A stretch of DNA of 64,000 nucleotides from Sphingobium baderi (GTDB lineage Bacteria; Pseudomonadota; Alphaproteobacteria; Sphingomonadales; Sphingomonadaceae): contig NZ_CP013264.1 of the NCBI RefSeq assembly GCF_001456115.1, forward strand, positions 3,366,501 to 3,430,500. Reading direction: 5' to 3'. The notes below the pieces were generated by a model. It had not been told where the DNA came from and made no database searches. It worked only from the letters and a program-made list of their open reading frames with translations. How positions within the stretch are numbered: position 1 is the stretch's first letter; every line of letters begins with the position of its first letter. Shown here piece after piece: positions 52,663 through 61,752 of this stretch. The translations under genes and the position numbers were made by a program.

Positions 52663-53655
52663 ATGACCAACCTGCCCGATCCCGCCGCCCCCCTGAACGC
52701 AGAAGAGGCCGCCCGCGCCTTCGCCATGCTGTTCGATGCCGATTTGCCCGAAGCGGAGATCGCCGCCTTCCTGATCGTCATGGCCGAACGCGGCGAAACC
52801 GCCATAGAGATCGCTGCCGCCGCCCGCGCCATGCGCGCGCGCATGATCCCGATCGATGCCCCCTCCGGAGCCATTGATGTTTGCGGCACGGGAGGCGACG
52901 GGCATCATACGCTCAACGTCTCGACCGCGGTCAGCCTGGTCGTCGCGGCCGCAGGCGTTCCGGTTGCCAAGCACGGCAACCGCGCCGCATCCTCCAAGGC
53001 GGGAGCCGCCGACACGCTCGAAGCACTCGGCCTCGACCTCGACCGGATCGCCGAAAGCGCGCAAGCCACCCTCGCCGACCTCGGCATCTGCTTCCTCTTC
53101 GCGCAGAAGCATCATCCGGCACTCAAGCGGCTCGGCCCCATCCGCAAGTCCATCGGCCGCCGCACCATCTTCAACCTTATGGGTCCGCTCGCCAATCCGG
53201 CCAATGTCCGCCGCCAGCTCGTCGGCATCGCGCGGCCCGCCTATGTCCCCATCTATGCCCAGGCGCTGGCCCAGATCGGCGTCGACCGCGCCATGATCGT
53301 CTCGGGCGACGAAGGGCTGGACGAACTCTCGCTCGCCGGGGGCAACGATGTGGCAGAAGTCACCGGCAACGGCATCGTCGCCATGCGCCGCCTCTCCGCC
53401 GCCGACGTCGGCTTGCCCACCCATCCGGTCGACGCCATTCGCGGCGGATCGCCGCAGCACAACGCCGCCGCCCTGCGCGCCTTGCTACAGGGCGAGCCGG
53501 GGCCTTATCGCGATGCGGTGCTCCTGAACGCCGCCGCCGCCCTTGTCGTCGCGGAAGCCGTCCCCGATGTGAGGGAAGGGGTCGAGGAAGCCGCCGAAAC
53601 CATCGACCGGGGCCTTGCCAACGCGCTCCTCAATTGCTGGATAGCCTATAAATGA
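52663..53655 (+). CDS. trpD: Anthranilate phosphoribosyltransferase
   Basis: 330 residues. [52 protein letters not shown] holds the PRPP loop and anthranilate-binding residues, with [15 protein letters not shown] downstream. It joins anthranilate and PRPP in tryptophan synthesis. It overlaps trpC by 4 bp (ATGA). Confidence 0.96.
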   Translation: MTNLPDPAAPLNAEEAARAFAMLFDADLPEAEIAAFLIVMAERGETAIEIAAAARAMRARMIPIDAPSGAIDVCGTGGDGHHTLNVSTAVSLVVAAAGVPVAKHGNRAASSKAGAADTLEALGLDLDRIAESAQATLADLGICFLFAQKHHPALKRLGPIRKSIGRRTIFNLMGPLANPANVRRQLVGIARPAYVPIYAQALAQIGVDRAMIVSGDEGLDELSLAGGNDVAEVTGNGIVAMRRLSAADVGLPTHPVDAIRGGSPQHNAAALRALLQGEPGPYRDAVLLNAAAALVVAEAVPDVREGVEEAAETIDRGLANALLNCWIAYK

Positions 53656-54443
53656 CCAACAAGCTGATCGAGATCTGCGAAACGAAGCGCCATGAAGTCG
53701 CCGCCCGCAAGGCCGCGATGACCGTCTCCACGCTCCATGCCCGCGCCGCCGAGCAGACACCGCCGCGTGGCTTCCGCAAGGCATTGGACGATGCCGCCCG
53801 CTCCGGCTTCGGCCTGATCGCGGAAATCAAGAAGGCCAGTCCTTCCAAGGGCCTGATCCGCACCGACTTCGATCCCCCCGCCCATGCCCAGGCTTATGCG
53901 GCAGGCGGTGCGGCCTGTCTGTCGGTCCTGACCGACCATTCCTATTTTCAAGGGCATGAAGATTTTTTGATGGCCGCTCGTTCGGCCTGTGCCCTGCCCG
54001 TCATCCGCAAGGACTTCCTCGTCGATCCGTGGCAGGTTCTGGAAAGCCGCTCCATCGGCGCAGACGCTATCCTCATCATCGTCGCCGCGCTCGAGGACAG
54101 TCAGATGGCGGAAATAGAGGATGCCGCCATCGGCCTTGGCATGGACGCTCTGATCGAAGTGCATGACGCGCATGAACTGGAGCGCGCCTTGAAGCTGCAA
54201 TCCCGCCTGATCGGCGTCAACAACCGCGACCTGCGCGATTTTACCGTCGATTTCGCCCGCACCTATGAACTGGTGGACAAGGCGCCCAAAGGCTGCACCT
54301 TCGTCGCTGAAAGCGGCCTTGGTAGTCACGCCGACCTGCTAACGATGGCCGACCATGGGGTGCGCTGTTTCCTCGTCGGGGAATCGCTCATGCGACAGGC
54401 CGATCTGGAAGCGGCCACCCACAATCTGCTGACCGGCGAATGA
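53652..54443 (+). CDS. trpC: Indole-3-glycerol phosphate synthase
   Basis: 263 residues. Barrel motifs: [15 protein letters not shown] (catalytic Lys and Glu), [29 protein letters not shown] (catalytic Lys), [14 protein letters not shown] and [13 protein letters not shown]. It closes the indole ring. Translation is coupled to trpD and moaC by 4-bp overlaps. It is a separate TrpC, not fused with TrpF. Confidence 0.96.
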   Translation: MTNKLIEICETKRHEVAARKAAMTVSTLHARAAEQTPPRGFRKALDDAARSGFGLIAEIKKASPSKGLIRTDFDPPAHAQAYAAGGAACLSVLTDHSYFQGHEDFLMAARSACALPVIRKDFLVDPWQVLESRSIGADAILIIVAALEDSQMAEIEDAAIGLGMDALIEVHDAHELERALKLQSRLIGVNNRDLRDFTVDFARTYELVDKAPKGCTFVAESGLGSHADLLTMADHGVRCFLVGESLMRQADLEAATHNLLTGE

Positions 54444-54919
54444 CCGGCGGCCTCACCCATCTGGATGAGGACGGGTCGGCGCGCATGGTCGACGTGTCGA
54501 ACAAGGTCGTCACCGCTCGCCAGGCCGTCGCCACCGGGCGCATTACGATGAATCGGGACGCCGCCGCCGCCATCGCCGCCGGTCAGGTAAAGAAGGGCGA
54601 CGTGCTCGCCGTCGCGCGCATCGCTGGGATCATGGCGGCAAAGCGGACGTCCGATCTCATCCCGCTCTGCCACCCCCTGCCGCTCAGTTCCGTGACGGTC
54701 GATCTCAACCTCGACGAAGAGGGTGTAACCGTGACGGTCGCCGCCCGGACGGCTGGCCAGACCGGCGTGGAGATGGAAGCCCTGACCGGGGCTTCTGTCG
54801 CCTTGCTCACCATTTACGACATGGCGAAGGCGCTGGACAAGGCCATGATCATTGATGGCGTGCGCCTGCTTTCCAAGACGGGCGGCAAGTCAGGCGACTG
54901 GCACGCGCCGGCGTCATGA
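54440..54919 (+). CDS. moaC: Cyclic pyranopterin monophosphate synthase
   Basis: 159 residues: [57 protein letters not shown] and [26 protein letters not shown], all family blocks with the active-site Lys and His. It converts 3',8-cyclo-GTP, made by MoaA (at 24.3 kb), to cPMP. Overlaps trpC and moeA. Confidence 0.96.
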   Translation: MTGGLTHLDEDGSARMVDVSNKVVTARQAVATGRITMNRDAAAAIAAGQVKKGDVLAVARIAGIMAAKRTSDLIPLCHPLPLSSVTVDLNLDEEGVTVTVAARTAGQTGVEMEALTGASVALLTIYDMAKALDKAMIIDGVRLLSKTGGKSGDWHAPAS

Positions 54920-56100
54920 GCCTCCTCCCCGTATCGGAAGCGCAGGCGCGACTGTTCGCGCTGACCCCGCCCCTTCCGGTGGAAGAGGTTCCAGTCACAT
55001 CCTGCGTGGGCCGCTGGCTGGCGCAGGACATCGCGGCCCATCGCGATCAACCTTGGGCCGATCTTTCCGCGATGGACGGCTATGCTGTGCGCGCGGCAGA
55101 ATGGCCCGGACCATGGCGCGTGACCGGCGCCAGCACCGCGGGTGGCTATCTGCCTACTGCGTTGGCACAAGGCGAGGCCTACCGCATCTTCACCGGTGCG
55201 CCGCTCCCTCCGGGAGCTGACGCCATTCTCATTCAGGAGAATGCGGAACTGACCGGCGATGTGCTGCGCGGCGTGGACAAACCATTGACGCCAGGTCTGC
55301 ATGTCCGCGCGACTGCGTCGGATTTTCACATCCATCAAACATTGCTTGCGGGCGGGGCGCAATTGAACGCTGCGAAGATCGCCCTAGCCGTCCTTGCAGG
55401 GCACGGAACCCTTCCGGTTCGCAAGCGCCCTACCATAGCCATATTATCGACGGGCAATGAACTCGTGGCGCCCGGCCAGCCTGCGCCTCCCGGCAAGCTT
55501 CCTTCATCCAATGCCCCGATGCTGATGGCAATGCTCGGCACCGTGCCTTGCGGCATCCTCGATCTGGGAATAGTTCCAGATGATCTCGAAACCATGATAC
55601 AAGCCTTTGAAAAGGCTAAAATGGCTGACATAATTTTATCGACGGGGGGCGCATCTGTCGGTGATCATGATCTGGTTCGTCCCGCCTTTACCCAGGCGGG
55701 CGGATCGCTGGACTTCTGGAAAATCCGCATGCGTCCCGGAAAACCGCTCATGGCAGGAAAGCTGGGGCATTCTGTTTTTCTCGGTCTGCCGGGCAATCCG
55801 GTTTCCGCCTTCGTAACTGCCATGTTGTTCCTGCTGCCACTGGTCCGCCATATGGGAGGAGCCGCCTCGCCCCTCCCCGTCCTGGCCAGTGCCCGCCTTG
55901 CCGCGCCCCTGCCGGCTACCGGAGAACGGGACGACTATCTACGCGCCTTTCGGGCCGAAGGAGGAATCGTTTCCGTGACGTCGCAGGATAGCGCGGCGAC
56001 GGCTGCAATGGCGCGTGCGGACTGCCTGATCCTGCGTCGCGCGCATTCCGCTCCGGCCAAGACCGGCGATATCGTCGATATTCTTCCCATCCCGGCATAG
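54916..56100 (+). CDS. moeA: Molybdopterin molybdenumtransferase
   Basis: 394 residues. Signature [56 protein letters not shown] and [20 protein letters not shown]. It inserts molybdate into adenylylated molybdopterin. It ends the trpGDC-moaC-moeA run; a terminator hairpin follows at 56108. Product needed by the molybdoenzyme at 35-37 kb. Confidence 0.95.
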   Translation: MSLLPVSEAQARLFALTPPLPVEEVPVTSCVGRWLAQDIAAHRDQPWADLSAMDGYAVRAAEWPGPWRVTGASTAGGYLPTALAQGEAYRIFTGAPLPPGADAILIQENAELTGDVLRGVDKPLTPGLHVRATASDFHIHQTLLAGGAQLNAAKIALAVLAGHGTLPVRKRPTIAILSTGNELVAPGQPAPPGKLPSSNAPMLMAMLGTVPCGILDLGIVPDDLETMIQAFEKAKMADIILSTGGASVGDHDLVRPAFTQAGGSLDFWKIRMRPGKPLMAGKLGHSVFLGLPGNPVSAFVTAMLFLLPLVRHMGGAASPLPVLASARLAAPLPATGERDDYLRAFRAEGGIVSVTSQDSAATAAMARADCLILRRAHSAPAKTGDIVDILPIPA

Positions 56101-56107
56101 AAAGAGA

Positions 56108-56130
56108 AAGGGGCCGCATCGCGACCCCTT
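56108..56130. terminator. Bidirectional terminator between moeA and the Gln-rich gene
   Basis: AAGGGG at 56108-56113 pairs with CCCCTT at 56125-56130. For minus-strand transcription it is followed by TTTCTCTTT, so it should end the Gln-rich gene; it can also end moeA. Confidence 0.6.
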
Positions 56131-56152
56131 CCAAAAGACATATCAACTTCTG

Positions 56153-56293
56153 TCAGCGCTGCTGCTTGCCGGGATTGGAGTCCTTGCGGCGCTCATCGCC
56201 CATCTGGCCCTGCTTATTCTCCTGCTGCTGCTGACGTCCGCCTTGCTGTTCGCGGCGCTGCTGTTGTTTGTCCTGATCGTTCTGGTTGGGCAT
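56153..56293 (-). CDS. Gln-rich 46-residue protein
   Basis: MPNQNDQDKQQQRREQQGG and then a tail with QQQQENKQGQMGDERRKDSNPGKQQR. It is hydrophilic, without hydrophobic core, and so likely disordered. AGGAGAGTGACC before the ATG at 56293 is a strong ribosome site. Similar small Gln/Lys/Arg-rich stress-type proteins are frequent in sphingomonads (memory-based). Its promoter region now ends at the IS1595-type element. Confidence 0.65.
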   Translation of the reverse strand: MPNQNDQDKQQQRREQQGGRQQQQENKQGQMGDERRKDSNPGKQQR

Positions 56294-56460
56294 GGTCACT
56301 CTCCTAACCTCTCCACCTGAAGAGGTAGCCTGAGAACGGCCCGTCCCACTCACCGTTCCGCGCGAATGCGACCAACGGTTAACCGCTTGGTGATTATCCC
56401 CTTTGCATACGTGATTGACTCGTTAATCATTGGACGCGATAGCCCCCATGAGGGGGATTT

Positions 56461-57336
56461 ATGGCAAAAACCTTTGAACAGTTTCACTTTTCCCTGATTG
56501 AACGGGACCAGCCTGACCTACTTGAGGCGAAAATGTCTCGGGAGGATTGGCTTAGAGCGAAGTTCGGGGTCCGTTTTGATTTCCAGCATCAAGGGAAGCC
56601 GTTCTCTTGGGTGCCGCAAAACTGGGCGGGCGATTATGTGGTCGGCATTATCGAACGCCAGAAATTTCATGTGGTCCGCACTCCCCCAAATGATGGAGCG
56701 GCGGAAATTGAAGGCAGCTTCTGGACTGGTTCCATGGTCGTTATCGACCCAAGGAACATACCCGGCGGACAGGGAGTGGCTGTAGAGGCCAACTCCAATG
56801 TTGGCCAGCCTAGCGCGATATTGTCGTCCCTGGTGGGACATATGAACGCAATTCTGCCCCACCAATACGCCATACAATTCAAGGCACTCTTCGAAGGCGG
56901 CTCATTCTGGCGTTTCGCGGAGAGACACGGCGGTCAGCTGGAATATGTGAGGTTTAAGTTCACTGTTCCGAATATGATATTCGGCGCTGGAGGTGGCGTT
57001 AAGCAGGGGCTTAGAAGAATAGGCAGCGATACAAACGCTCAAGAGATCGAAGTTAAGATAGAAAGCGCAGAGGGAATAGATGCCAATAGTGAGGCCGTTA
57101 AAGAAGGCGTTGCTTATGGCGAAGAGGGAAATGCATCGGTTACTGCAAAATCACTGAATGGCGACAGATGGTCATCGACAAAGCAGAAGATGACTGCTAA
57201 AGTCCAGAGCGTTTTAGATTTGCCAAAAGCGAAGGTTGAAGAGGTTCAAGAATGGCTCAAGCAGGCTTTGAACCGTGAGCAGGATTCTAGCGATAGCGGG
57301 TTTGATAATCCTGACGATTGGCATCGGGATAACTAG
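56461..57336 (+). CDS. Transposon cargo protein 1, unknown function
   Basis: 291 residues starting MAKTFEQFHFSLIERDQPDLL, preceded by GAGGGGG. It is soluble, without signal or membrane helix; a mixed alpha/beta N-terminal part to about 190 (WVPQNWAGDYVVGIIERQKFHVV, LPHQYAIQFKALFEGGSFWRFAERHGGQLEYVRFKF) is followed by an acidic, polar C-terminal part. I recognise no family. The 3' end overlaps the next gene by 62 bp, so the two are coupled. A role as the sensor or effector in a two-protein module is speculation based on its coupling to a membrane protein. Confidence 0.75.
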   Translation: MAKTFEQFHFSLIERDQPDLLEAKMSREDWLRAKFGVRFDFQHQGKPFSWVPQNWAGDYVVGIIERQKFHVVRTPPNDGAAEIEGSFWTGSMVVIDPRNIPGGQGVAVEANSNVGQPSAILSSLVGHMNAILPHQYAIQFKALFEGGSFWRFAERHGGQLEYVRFKFTVPNMIFGAGGGVKQGLRRIGSDTNAQEIEVKIESAEGIDANSEAVKEGVAYGEEGNASVTAKSLNGDRWSSTKQKMTAKVQSVLDLPKAKVEEVQEWLKQALNREQDSSDSGFDNPDDWHRDN

Positions 57337-57727
57337 CTGCATCCGTCCAGAAATATTTGGGGATTCTAATTCTTTCCTTAAGAACTTCGTAAACCATGAG
57401 CTGCTGGCGGTCTTGGGGGTTATTGTAACGATAACGCTGGCGTCGGCTGCAAGCCTCCACCTTGAGTTGAACAGGCTAGAAAATGATACGGGCGAGAAAT
57501 TTTTAGAAGCGCGGTCTGCTACGAAGGCGTATGCTTATCTTCTGATTACGCTCTTTGGCGCGGCCCTCGCTCTAGTCATCGCAAAGCCAGTGGTGGCTGA
57601 AACTGAAAGCGTGAAATCGCTGTTCAACGGAGCGGCGATCTTGGTGATAGTGTTGAACATGCTCGCTTTGATTGACCTAACAAGTGCCGTGTTTGCCATC
57701 CCGCCGGATCGGAGGCTGAAAAAATGA
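57275..57727 (+). CDS. Transposon cargo protein 2, four-helix membrane protein
   Basis: 150 residues from GTG 57275 (a start deeper inside the frame, such as TTG 57302, is possible). Hydrophobic helices near 4-23, 41-63, 88-107 and 117-142; the segment between helices 2 and 3 (LHLELNRLENDTGEKFLEARSATK) is charged and helical. No known family. The long overlap with cargo protein 1 implies joint function. Small multi-helix membrane proteins coupled to a soluble partner occur among phage-defence modules, but nothing here proves that. Confidence 0.7.
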   Translation: MSRILAIAGLIILTIGIGITSCIRPEIFGDSNSFLKNFVNHELLAVLGVIVTITLASAASLHLELNRLENDTGEKFLEARSATKAYAYLLITLFGAALALVIAKPVVAETESVKSLFNGAAILVIVLNMLALIDLTSAVFAIPPDRRLKK

Positions 57728-57894
57728 CGACGTTGAAGCAGGCCCGCGAGAGCGGGAAAATCGACCAGTTCATCAAGGAGCATGAGGCCGATCCCGAAGG
57801 GGATGCGGAAGCCTTCAATCGCGCCGTTCGGGCAATGGCCCGAAAGTCGAAAGAAGCTCCGAAAGCATCGTCTCGGGACAATCGCGACGATTGA
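57724..57894 (+). CDS. IS1595-associated small protein
   Basis: 56 residues: MTTLKQARESGKIDQFIKEH, then an acidic/Ala-rich part and [23 protein letters not shown] overlaps the stop of cargo gene 2 (ATGA). The last 80 bp run antisense to the 3' end of the transposase gene. I recall very similar short genes next to IS1595-type transposases in other Alphaproteobacteria, so it probably belongs to the element rather than to the cargo. Function unknown. Confidence 0.7.
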   Translation: MTTLKQARESGKIDQFIKEHEADPEGDAEAFNRAVRAMARKSKEAPKASSRDNRDD

Positions 57895-58714
57895 AGCGAT
57901 ATTCCGCCTCCTTCGCATATTTCCACAGATGCTTGCCGCTCACATGAATGTGGGTGCCGTGGATCGACCGCTTTAGCTGCGACCAGAAACCCTCGACGCC
58001 GTTGGTTGTGACATGGCCGCGCACATATTCGCCCGACGAGTGATTGACCGTCTTGTGCCAGAAGCCATGGCCGGTCCCATCCAAGCCCGCATAGCTGACA
58101 AATTCGTCGGTGTGGATTTCGGTGTGCGGCTTCACGTTGGCTACAATCTCGCTTTGCAGAGTGCTTTTACGACGGTTCGGGATCACTTTCGTCATGACGC
58201 TGCCACCACGTTCCACCATCGCCATGATCGCGGTCTTGTTGGCTTTGTATCCAGTGCCTTTGCCGGTCGCTTCGCCGCCAATATAGGTTTCGTCCACCTC
58301 AACCGTCTTGAACACACCGCCCAGCGGTTCTTCACCGTCCACATCAGCCATATGCTCGCGGATCAGGTGCGCCATGCGCCACGCCGTCTTGTAGGTCACG
58401 CCTAGCTGGCGCTCTAGTTCCTTCGCCGCCACGCCGTTGCGCGTCGTGGTGAACAGGTAGATGGCATAGAACCAAAGCTGGAGCGGCGTCCGGGTCTGTT
58501 CGAACGGGGTGCCCACGGTAGGGTGCAGGTGGTGGCCGCACCACTGGCAGGAATAGGCGCGCTCGGCCTTGATCCGATACCAGTTGGAAGGACGTTCGCA
58601 GGAGGGGCACTCGAAGCCCTGCCCAAACCGGATTTCAAACAGATGGTTCAGGCAGCTTTCGTCATCGGGAAACTGCTTGAAGAACTGCGCGATGGTTTGG
58701 GGCTTCTTGCTCAT
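57815..58714 (-). CDS. IS1595-family transposase
   Basis: 299 residues. An N-terminal zinc ribbon (CPSC at 36-39 and CQWC), then the DDE/N ISXO2-like domain: [20 protein letters not shown] (first Asp), [12 protein letters not shown] (second Asp), and [37 protein letters not shown] (Asn/Glu/His region), with [15 protein letters not shown] at the end. It is intact. It reads leftward from near the right terminal repeat. Confidence 0.95.
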   Translation of the reverse strand: MSKKPQTIAQFFKQFPDDESCLNHLFEIRFGQGFECPSCERPSNWYRIKAERAYSCQWCGHHLHPTVGTPFEQTRTPLQLWFYAIYLFTTTRNGVAAKELERQLGVTYKTAWRMAHLIREHMADVDGEEPLGGVFKTVEVDETYIGGEATGKGTGYKANKTAIMAMVERGGSVMTKVIPNRRKSTLQSEIVANVKPHTEIHTDEFVSYAGLDGTGHGFWHKTVNHSSGEYVRGHVTTNGVEGFWSQLKRSIHGTHIHVSGKHLWKYAKEAEYRFNRRDCPETMLSELLSTFGPLPERRD

Positions 58715-58768
58715 GCCTCATGTATAGCGCAATTCCTTACGTATGCAAAGGGGATAATCACCAACCGC

Positions 58769-58797
58769 TTGACTTGCCCCCTTCCGTTTCCTATGCG
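58769..58797 (+). promoter_or_regulatory. lexA promoter
   Basis: TTGACT at 58769-58774, 17 bp, then TATGCG at 58792-58797. The first two bases of the -35 box are the end of the transposon's target duplication, so the insertion lies immediately upstream and preserved the box because the duplication restored it. Confidence 0.55.
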
Positions 58798-58811
58798 TTC
58801 TCCATCCGTTC
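58797..58811 (+). promoter_or_regulatory. SOS box (LexA operator) of lexA
   Basis: GTTC-TCCATCC-GTTC fits the alphaproteobacterial LexA site GTTC-N7-GTTC exactly. It overlaps the -10 region and lies 17 bp before the lexA ATG, as expected for autorepression. Confidence 0.85.
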
Positions 58812-58828
58812 CATTGGAGATCGCAGGC

Positions 58829-59500
58829 ATGTTGACGCCCAAACAGCAACAGTTGCTGAGCTTCATCCAGACCCGCCTGGAAGAGCGCGGCGTGTCCCCC
58901 TCATTTGAAGAGATGAAGGACGCGCTCGACCTGCGATCCAAATCGGGCATCCACCGCCTCATCAATGCGCTGGAGGAACGCGGCTTCATCCGGCGCCTGC
59001 CCAATCGTGCGCGGGCTTTGGAAGTGCTGAAATTGCCGGACGCCATGCATCGCCTGCCAAAGGAGATGCCTGCCGCCACGTCGCAAGCGCGCGTCAGCCT
59101 GCCCATCGCCGCTAATGACATCATCGAAATCCCTCTGCATGGACGGATCGCAGCGGGCGTTCCCATCGAGGCGCTGGAGGGGCAGAATATGCTCTCCGTG
59201 CCGGCAGCCCTGCTAGGCGCGGGTGACCATTATGCGCTGGAGGTAGCGGGCGATTCCATGGTCGATGCCGGTATTCTCGATGGCGATTTCGCGCTGATCC
59301 AGAAAACCGACGTAGCGCGGGAAGGCCAGATAGTGGTCGCCCTCATCGACGACAATGAAGCCACGCTCAAATATTTCCGCCGCGACGGCAAGAGGGTGAG
59401 ACTTGACCCCGCCAACAGCGCTTATGAGCCTCAGCTATACGATCCCACACAGGTTCGCATTCAAGGCAAGCTGGCCGGGTTGCTGCGCCGATATAATTGA
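58829..59500 (+). CDS. lexA: SOS repressor LexA
   Basis: 223 residues. Winged helix-turn-helix: [19 protein letters not shown] ... [44 protein letters not shown]. Cleavage site Ala-Gly in [10 protein letters not shown], catalytic Ser in GDSMVDAGI and Lys in DNEATLKYF. It represses DNA-damage genes and is self-cleaved with RecA. Start ATG 58829 is preceded by a purine-rich stretch and by the SOS box above. Upstream lies the IS1595-type element, which could change its expression by read-through or by loss of distal sequence. Confidence 0.96.
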   Translation: MLTPKQQQLLSFIQTRLEERGVSPSFEEMKDALDLRSKSGIHRLINALEERGFIRRLPNRARALEVLKLPDAMHRLPKEMPAATSQARVSLPIAANDIIEIPLHGRIAAGVPIEALEGQNMLSVPAALLGAGDHYALEVAGDSMVDAGILDGDFALIQKTDVAREGQIVVALIDDNEATLKYFRRDGKRVRLDPANSAYEPQLYDPTQVRIQGKLAGLLRRYN

Positions 59501-59580
59501 AGCATCGCGCGAAGGATCAGGGCTACTTTTCAGTAACCCGGGCGGCGAAACAGAATGAGAGCGCACGGCCTGCATCAGAT

Positions 59581-61737
59581 CTAACGCGATCTGCTCTGAT
59601 CGGTGCGTCCGCGGCGCGGCATCCAGGGATGGGCGTCATGCGGGCTATGGACAGAGCGAATCGTCCCATTCTCCAGATTGATGGCGAGACCACCTGTCGC
59701 CGCTAACATAGAGCGATCCACCTTCAGCCACCTGGGTCGGCACCATCGAGGCAAGCGACGGTCACTGACGACGATATCGGCCCATTGGCAATCGCGCATG
59801 AAGGCTTTTCTTTCGACAAACATGCGGCTGCGAGTGACAAGCAACCGCCAGGATCTGCCTCCCCTGTCCAACAGGACCGAACACAGATCCGCGGAGCAGC
59901 GTGCCTGCGGCAGACTGGCCAGGGATTCGAGAGTTCCATCATAGCCCGCACTTTCCGTCAGGGCATCGCGCACATATTCACCCGCCCTGTCCCGCAGCAA
60001 AGCCATGCCATCCCCCTCGGTTCGCAAGGCGACATGGCGGCCATCGCCGGTGATCAATATGTCGGGCGGAGGATTGAGCAAAATCGCCAGGAGCCCGATT
60101 CCAACGGGCGCCAACCCCAACCAGCGCCATGCGCTTCGCCACAGCAGGCACCACAGCCCGCCCATCACCATTACGGCAAAGACCCAGTTCGGCAGCGCCG
60201 GTCCCAGCGCCACGGCCATGGGACTTCCTCCGACGCCATGGGCAATCAACAGCAAGAAATCCAAGGCCTTGCCAGTCGCCCACCACGCCGGAGCACCCAG
60301 GCCCAGCAGATCCAGCAGAAGCGCCAAAGCCTCCAGCGGCATTACCACAAAGGTCGTAAGCGGGATCGCGATGATATTGGCGAATGCACCCAACATACCC
60401 GCCTTGTGAAAATGGAAGAAAGCGATCGGCGCCAACATCAGTTCGACCGCAAAGCCTGTCATCAACAAGACCGCGACCGAACGCCCGAACTTGCGCCAGC
60501 CATTTTCATCGCGCGCCGCAGCGAAAGCGCGAAATCGCGGGTGCTCCGACAAGGCGATAATTGCGATCACGGCGCCGAAACTCATCTGGAAACTCGGCCC
60601 GACCAGTGCTTCGGGCCACAGGCACAGCACGATCAGCGCTCCCGTCGCCACGAGCCGCAAGGTGATGGCGTCCCGCCCCAGCGCCAGACCGCCTAGCACG
60701 AGCAGCGCGGCGATGCAGGAGCGCACGGTCGGAACCTCCGCGCCCGTCAGCAAGGTATAGCCGATCCCCGCCAACGCCCCGCCCGTCGCCGCGATCAGCA
60801 TCAAAGGCCAATTCAGCGCCGCCCGGCGACTGATCGCCATCGTCCGCATGAGCAGGAAGATGACCGCGCCGATCAAAGCCGTCACATGCAGTCCGCTGAT
60901 GGACAACAGATGCGCGAGGCCACTGCGCCGCATCGCTTCCGCATCGTCCTCCGCAATCGCGCCCTGATCGCCGGTGGCGAGCGCGGCGGCAATGCCTTCC
61001 GCCGGCCCTTCCAGCCGATCGAGAATATGCGAGAACAGGCGATTCCTCATGTCAGGCCCACCCGTCGCGGGCGCGATGACGGCGATGGGCGGCAAGGCGC
61101 GTCCCGTTGCCCCTATCCCCTGAAAATAAGCCCGCGCGGCAAAATCATAGCCGCCCGGCAAGCTGGGTGGCGCCGGCGGCATCAACCGCACACGGAAGCG
61201 AACGGTTGCTCCTCGATCTATGGCGGGCGACATATCCGCCTCCCGCACATTCACCCGCACCAGGGATGGAAGCTCCGGCGCGCCTACCGGCCGCAGCAGC
61301 AAGCGAACCATGTCTTTCGAAGGAACGGGACTCACGGACCGGACTTCGCCCGTAAGCACCGCGAATGTGGCGCGCTGCAACGGCGGCTCTCCCACCAGCG
61401 CCGACTTGCCCCAAATGAGCAGGCAACCCAGACAGGCGAGTATCCCCGCCGAAACCGCCATCCTCCTTGCGCGACCTCCTGTCGGCAGCAAGACAGCGGC
61501 GCTGGCCAGAGCCAGGGTGACACAGCAAAAAGCGAGCCACGCCCACCGATGGGGTAAAGCAAACCAGGTCGCGATCCCGATTCCCAATCCCACCGGAACC
61601 CAGAGCGGGATTTGCTCCCTTTCCTTTTCCAGCCATTGTTCCAATGAAAAAGCCAAGGCCTGACGCCACGCCTTCCCCTTCTCCCGAACGGAAGTTTGTG
61701 GAGACTCAAAAGCCATGCTAGGGGGCGTCGCGTTCAT
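59581..61737 (-). CDS. comEC: ComEC/Rec2-family DNA uptake channel protein
   Basis: 718 residues. N-terminal helices, OB-like DUF4131 domain (~120-240), then the Competence domain with about ten helices: RSGLAHLLSISGLHVTALIGAVIFLL, TLLTGAEVPTVRSCIAALLVL, GPSFQMSFGAVIAIIALSE, AFANIIAIPLTTFVVMPLEALALLL. The C-terminal metallo-beta-lactamase-like domain is replaced by a short domain with ITGDGRHVALRTEGDGMALL, normal for Alphaproteobacteria. It moves single-stranded DNA across the inner membrane. Divergent from gltX. Confidence 0.92.
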   Translation of the reverse strand: MNATPPSMAFESPQTSVREKGKAWRQALAFSLEQWLEKEREQIPLWVPVGLGIGIATWFALPHRWAWLAFCCVTLALASAAVLLPTGGRARRMAVSAGILACLGCLLIWGKSALVGEPPLQRATFAVLTGEVRSVSPVPSKDMVRLLLRPVGAPELPSLVRVNVREADMSPAIDRGATVRFRVRLMPPAPPSLPGGYDFAARAYFQGIGATGRALPPIAVIAPATGGPDMRNRLFSHILDRLEGPAEGIAAALATGDQGAIAEDDAEAMRRSGLAHLLSISGLHVTALIGAVIFLLMRTMAISRRAALNWPLMLIAATGGALAGIGYTLLTGAEVPTVRSCIAALLVLGGLALGRDAITLRLVATGALIVLCLWPEALVGPSFQMSFGAVIAIIALSEHPRFRAFAAARDENGWRKFGRSVAVLLMTGFAVELMLAPIAFFHFHKAGMLGAFANIIAIPLTTFVVMPLEALALLLDLLGLGAPAWWATGKALDFLLLIAHGVGGSPMAVALGPALPNWVFAVMVMGGLWCLLWRSAWRWLGLAPVGIGLLAILLNPPPDILITGDGRHVALRTEGDGMALLRDRAGEYVRDALTESAGYDGTLESLASLPQARCSADLCSVLLDRGGRSWRLLVTRSRMFVERKAFMRDCQWADIVVSDRRLPRWCRPRWLKVDRSMLAATGGLAINLENGTIRSVHSPHDAHPWMPRRGRTDQSRSR

Positions 61738-61752
61738 GAATAGGCAGGGCGA

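Larger units (their letters stand above)
56389..58762 (-). mobile_element. IS1595-type transposon with cargo genes
   Basis: 2374 bp with 24-bp perfect terminal inverted repeats (56389-56412 and 58739-58762; each begins GGTGATTATCCCC) and an 8-bp target duplication AACCGCTT (56381-56388 and 58763-58770), as usual for the IS1595 family. It carries the transposase at the right end on the minus strand, a 56-residue accessory gene antisense to its 3' end, and two plus-strand cargo genes of unknown function. Cargo is visibly richer in A/T than flanking genes. The perfect ends indicate a recent insertion. Confidence 0.95.

Noticed and set aside
57275..57727. Naming the cargo pair as a known defence system such as Kiwa (which also has a four-helix protein)
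   Set aside because: The likeness is only in the number of membrane helices; gene order and the soluble partner do not match anything I can recognise.
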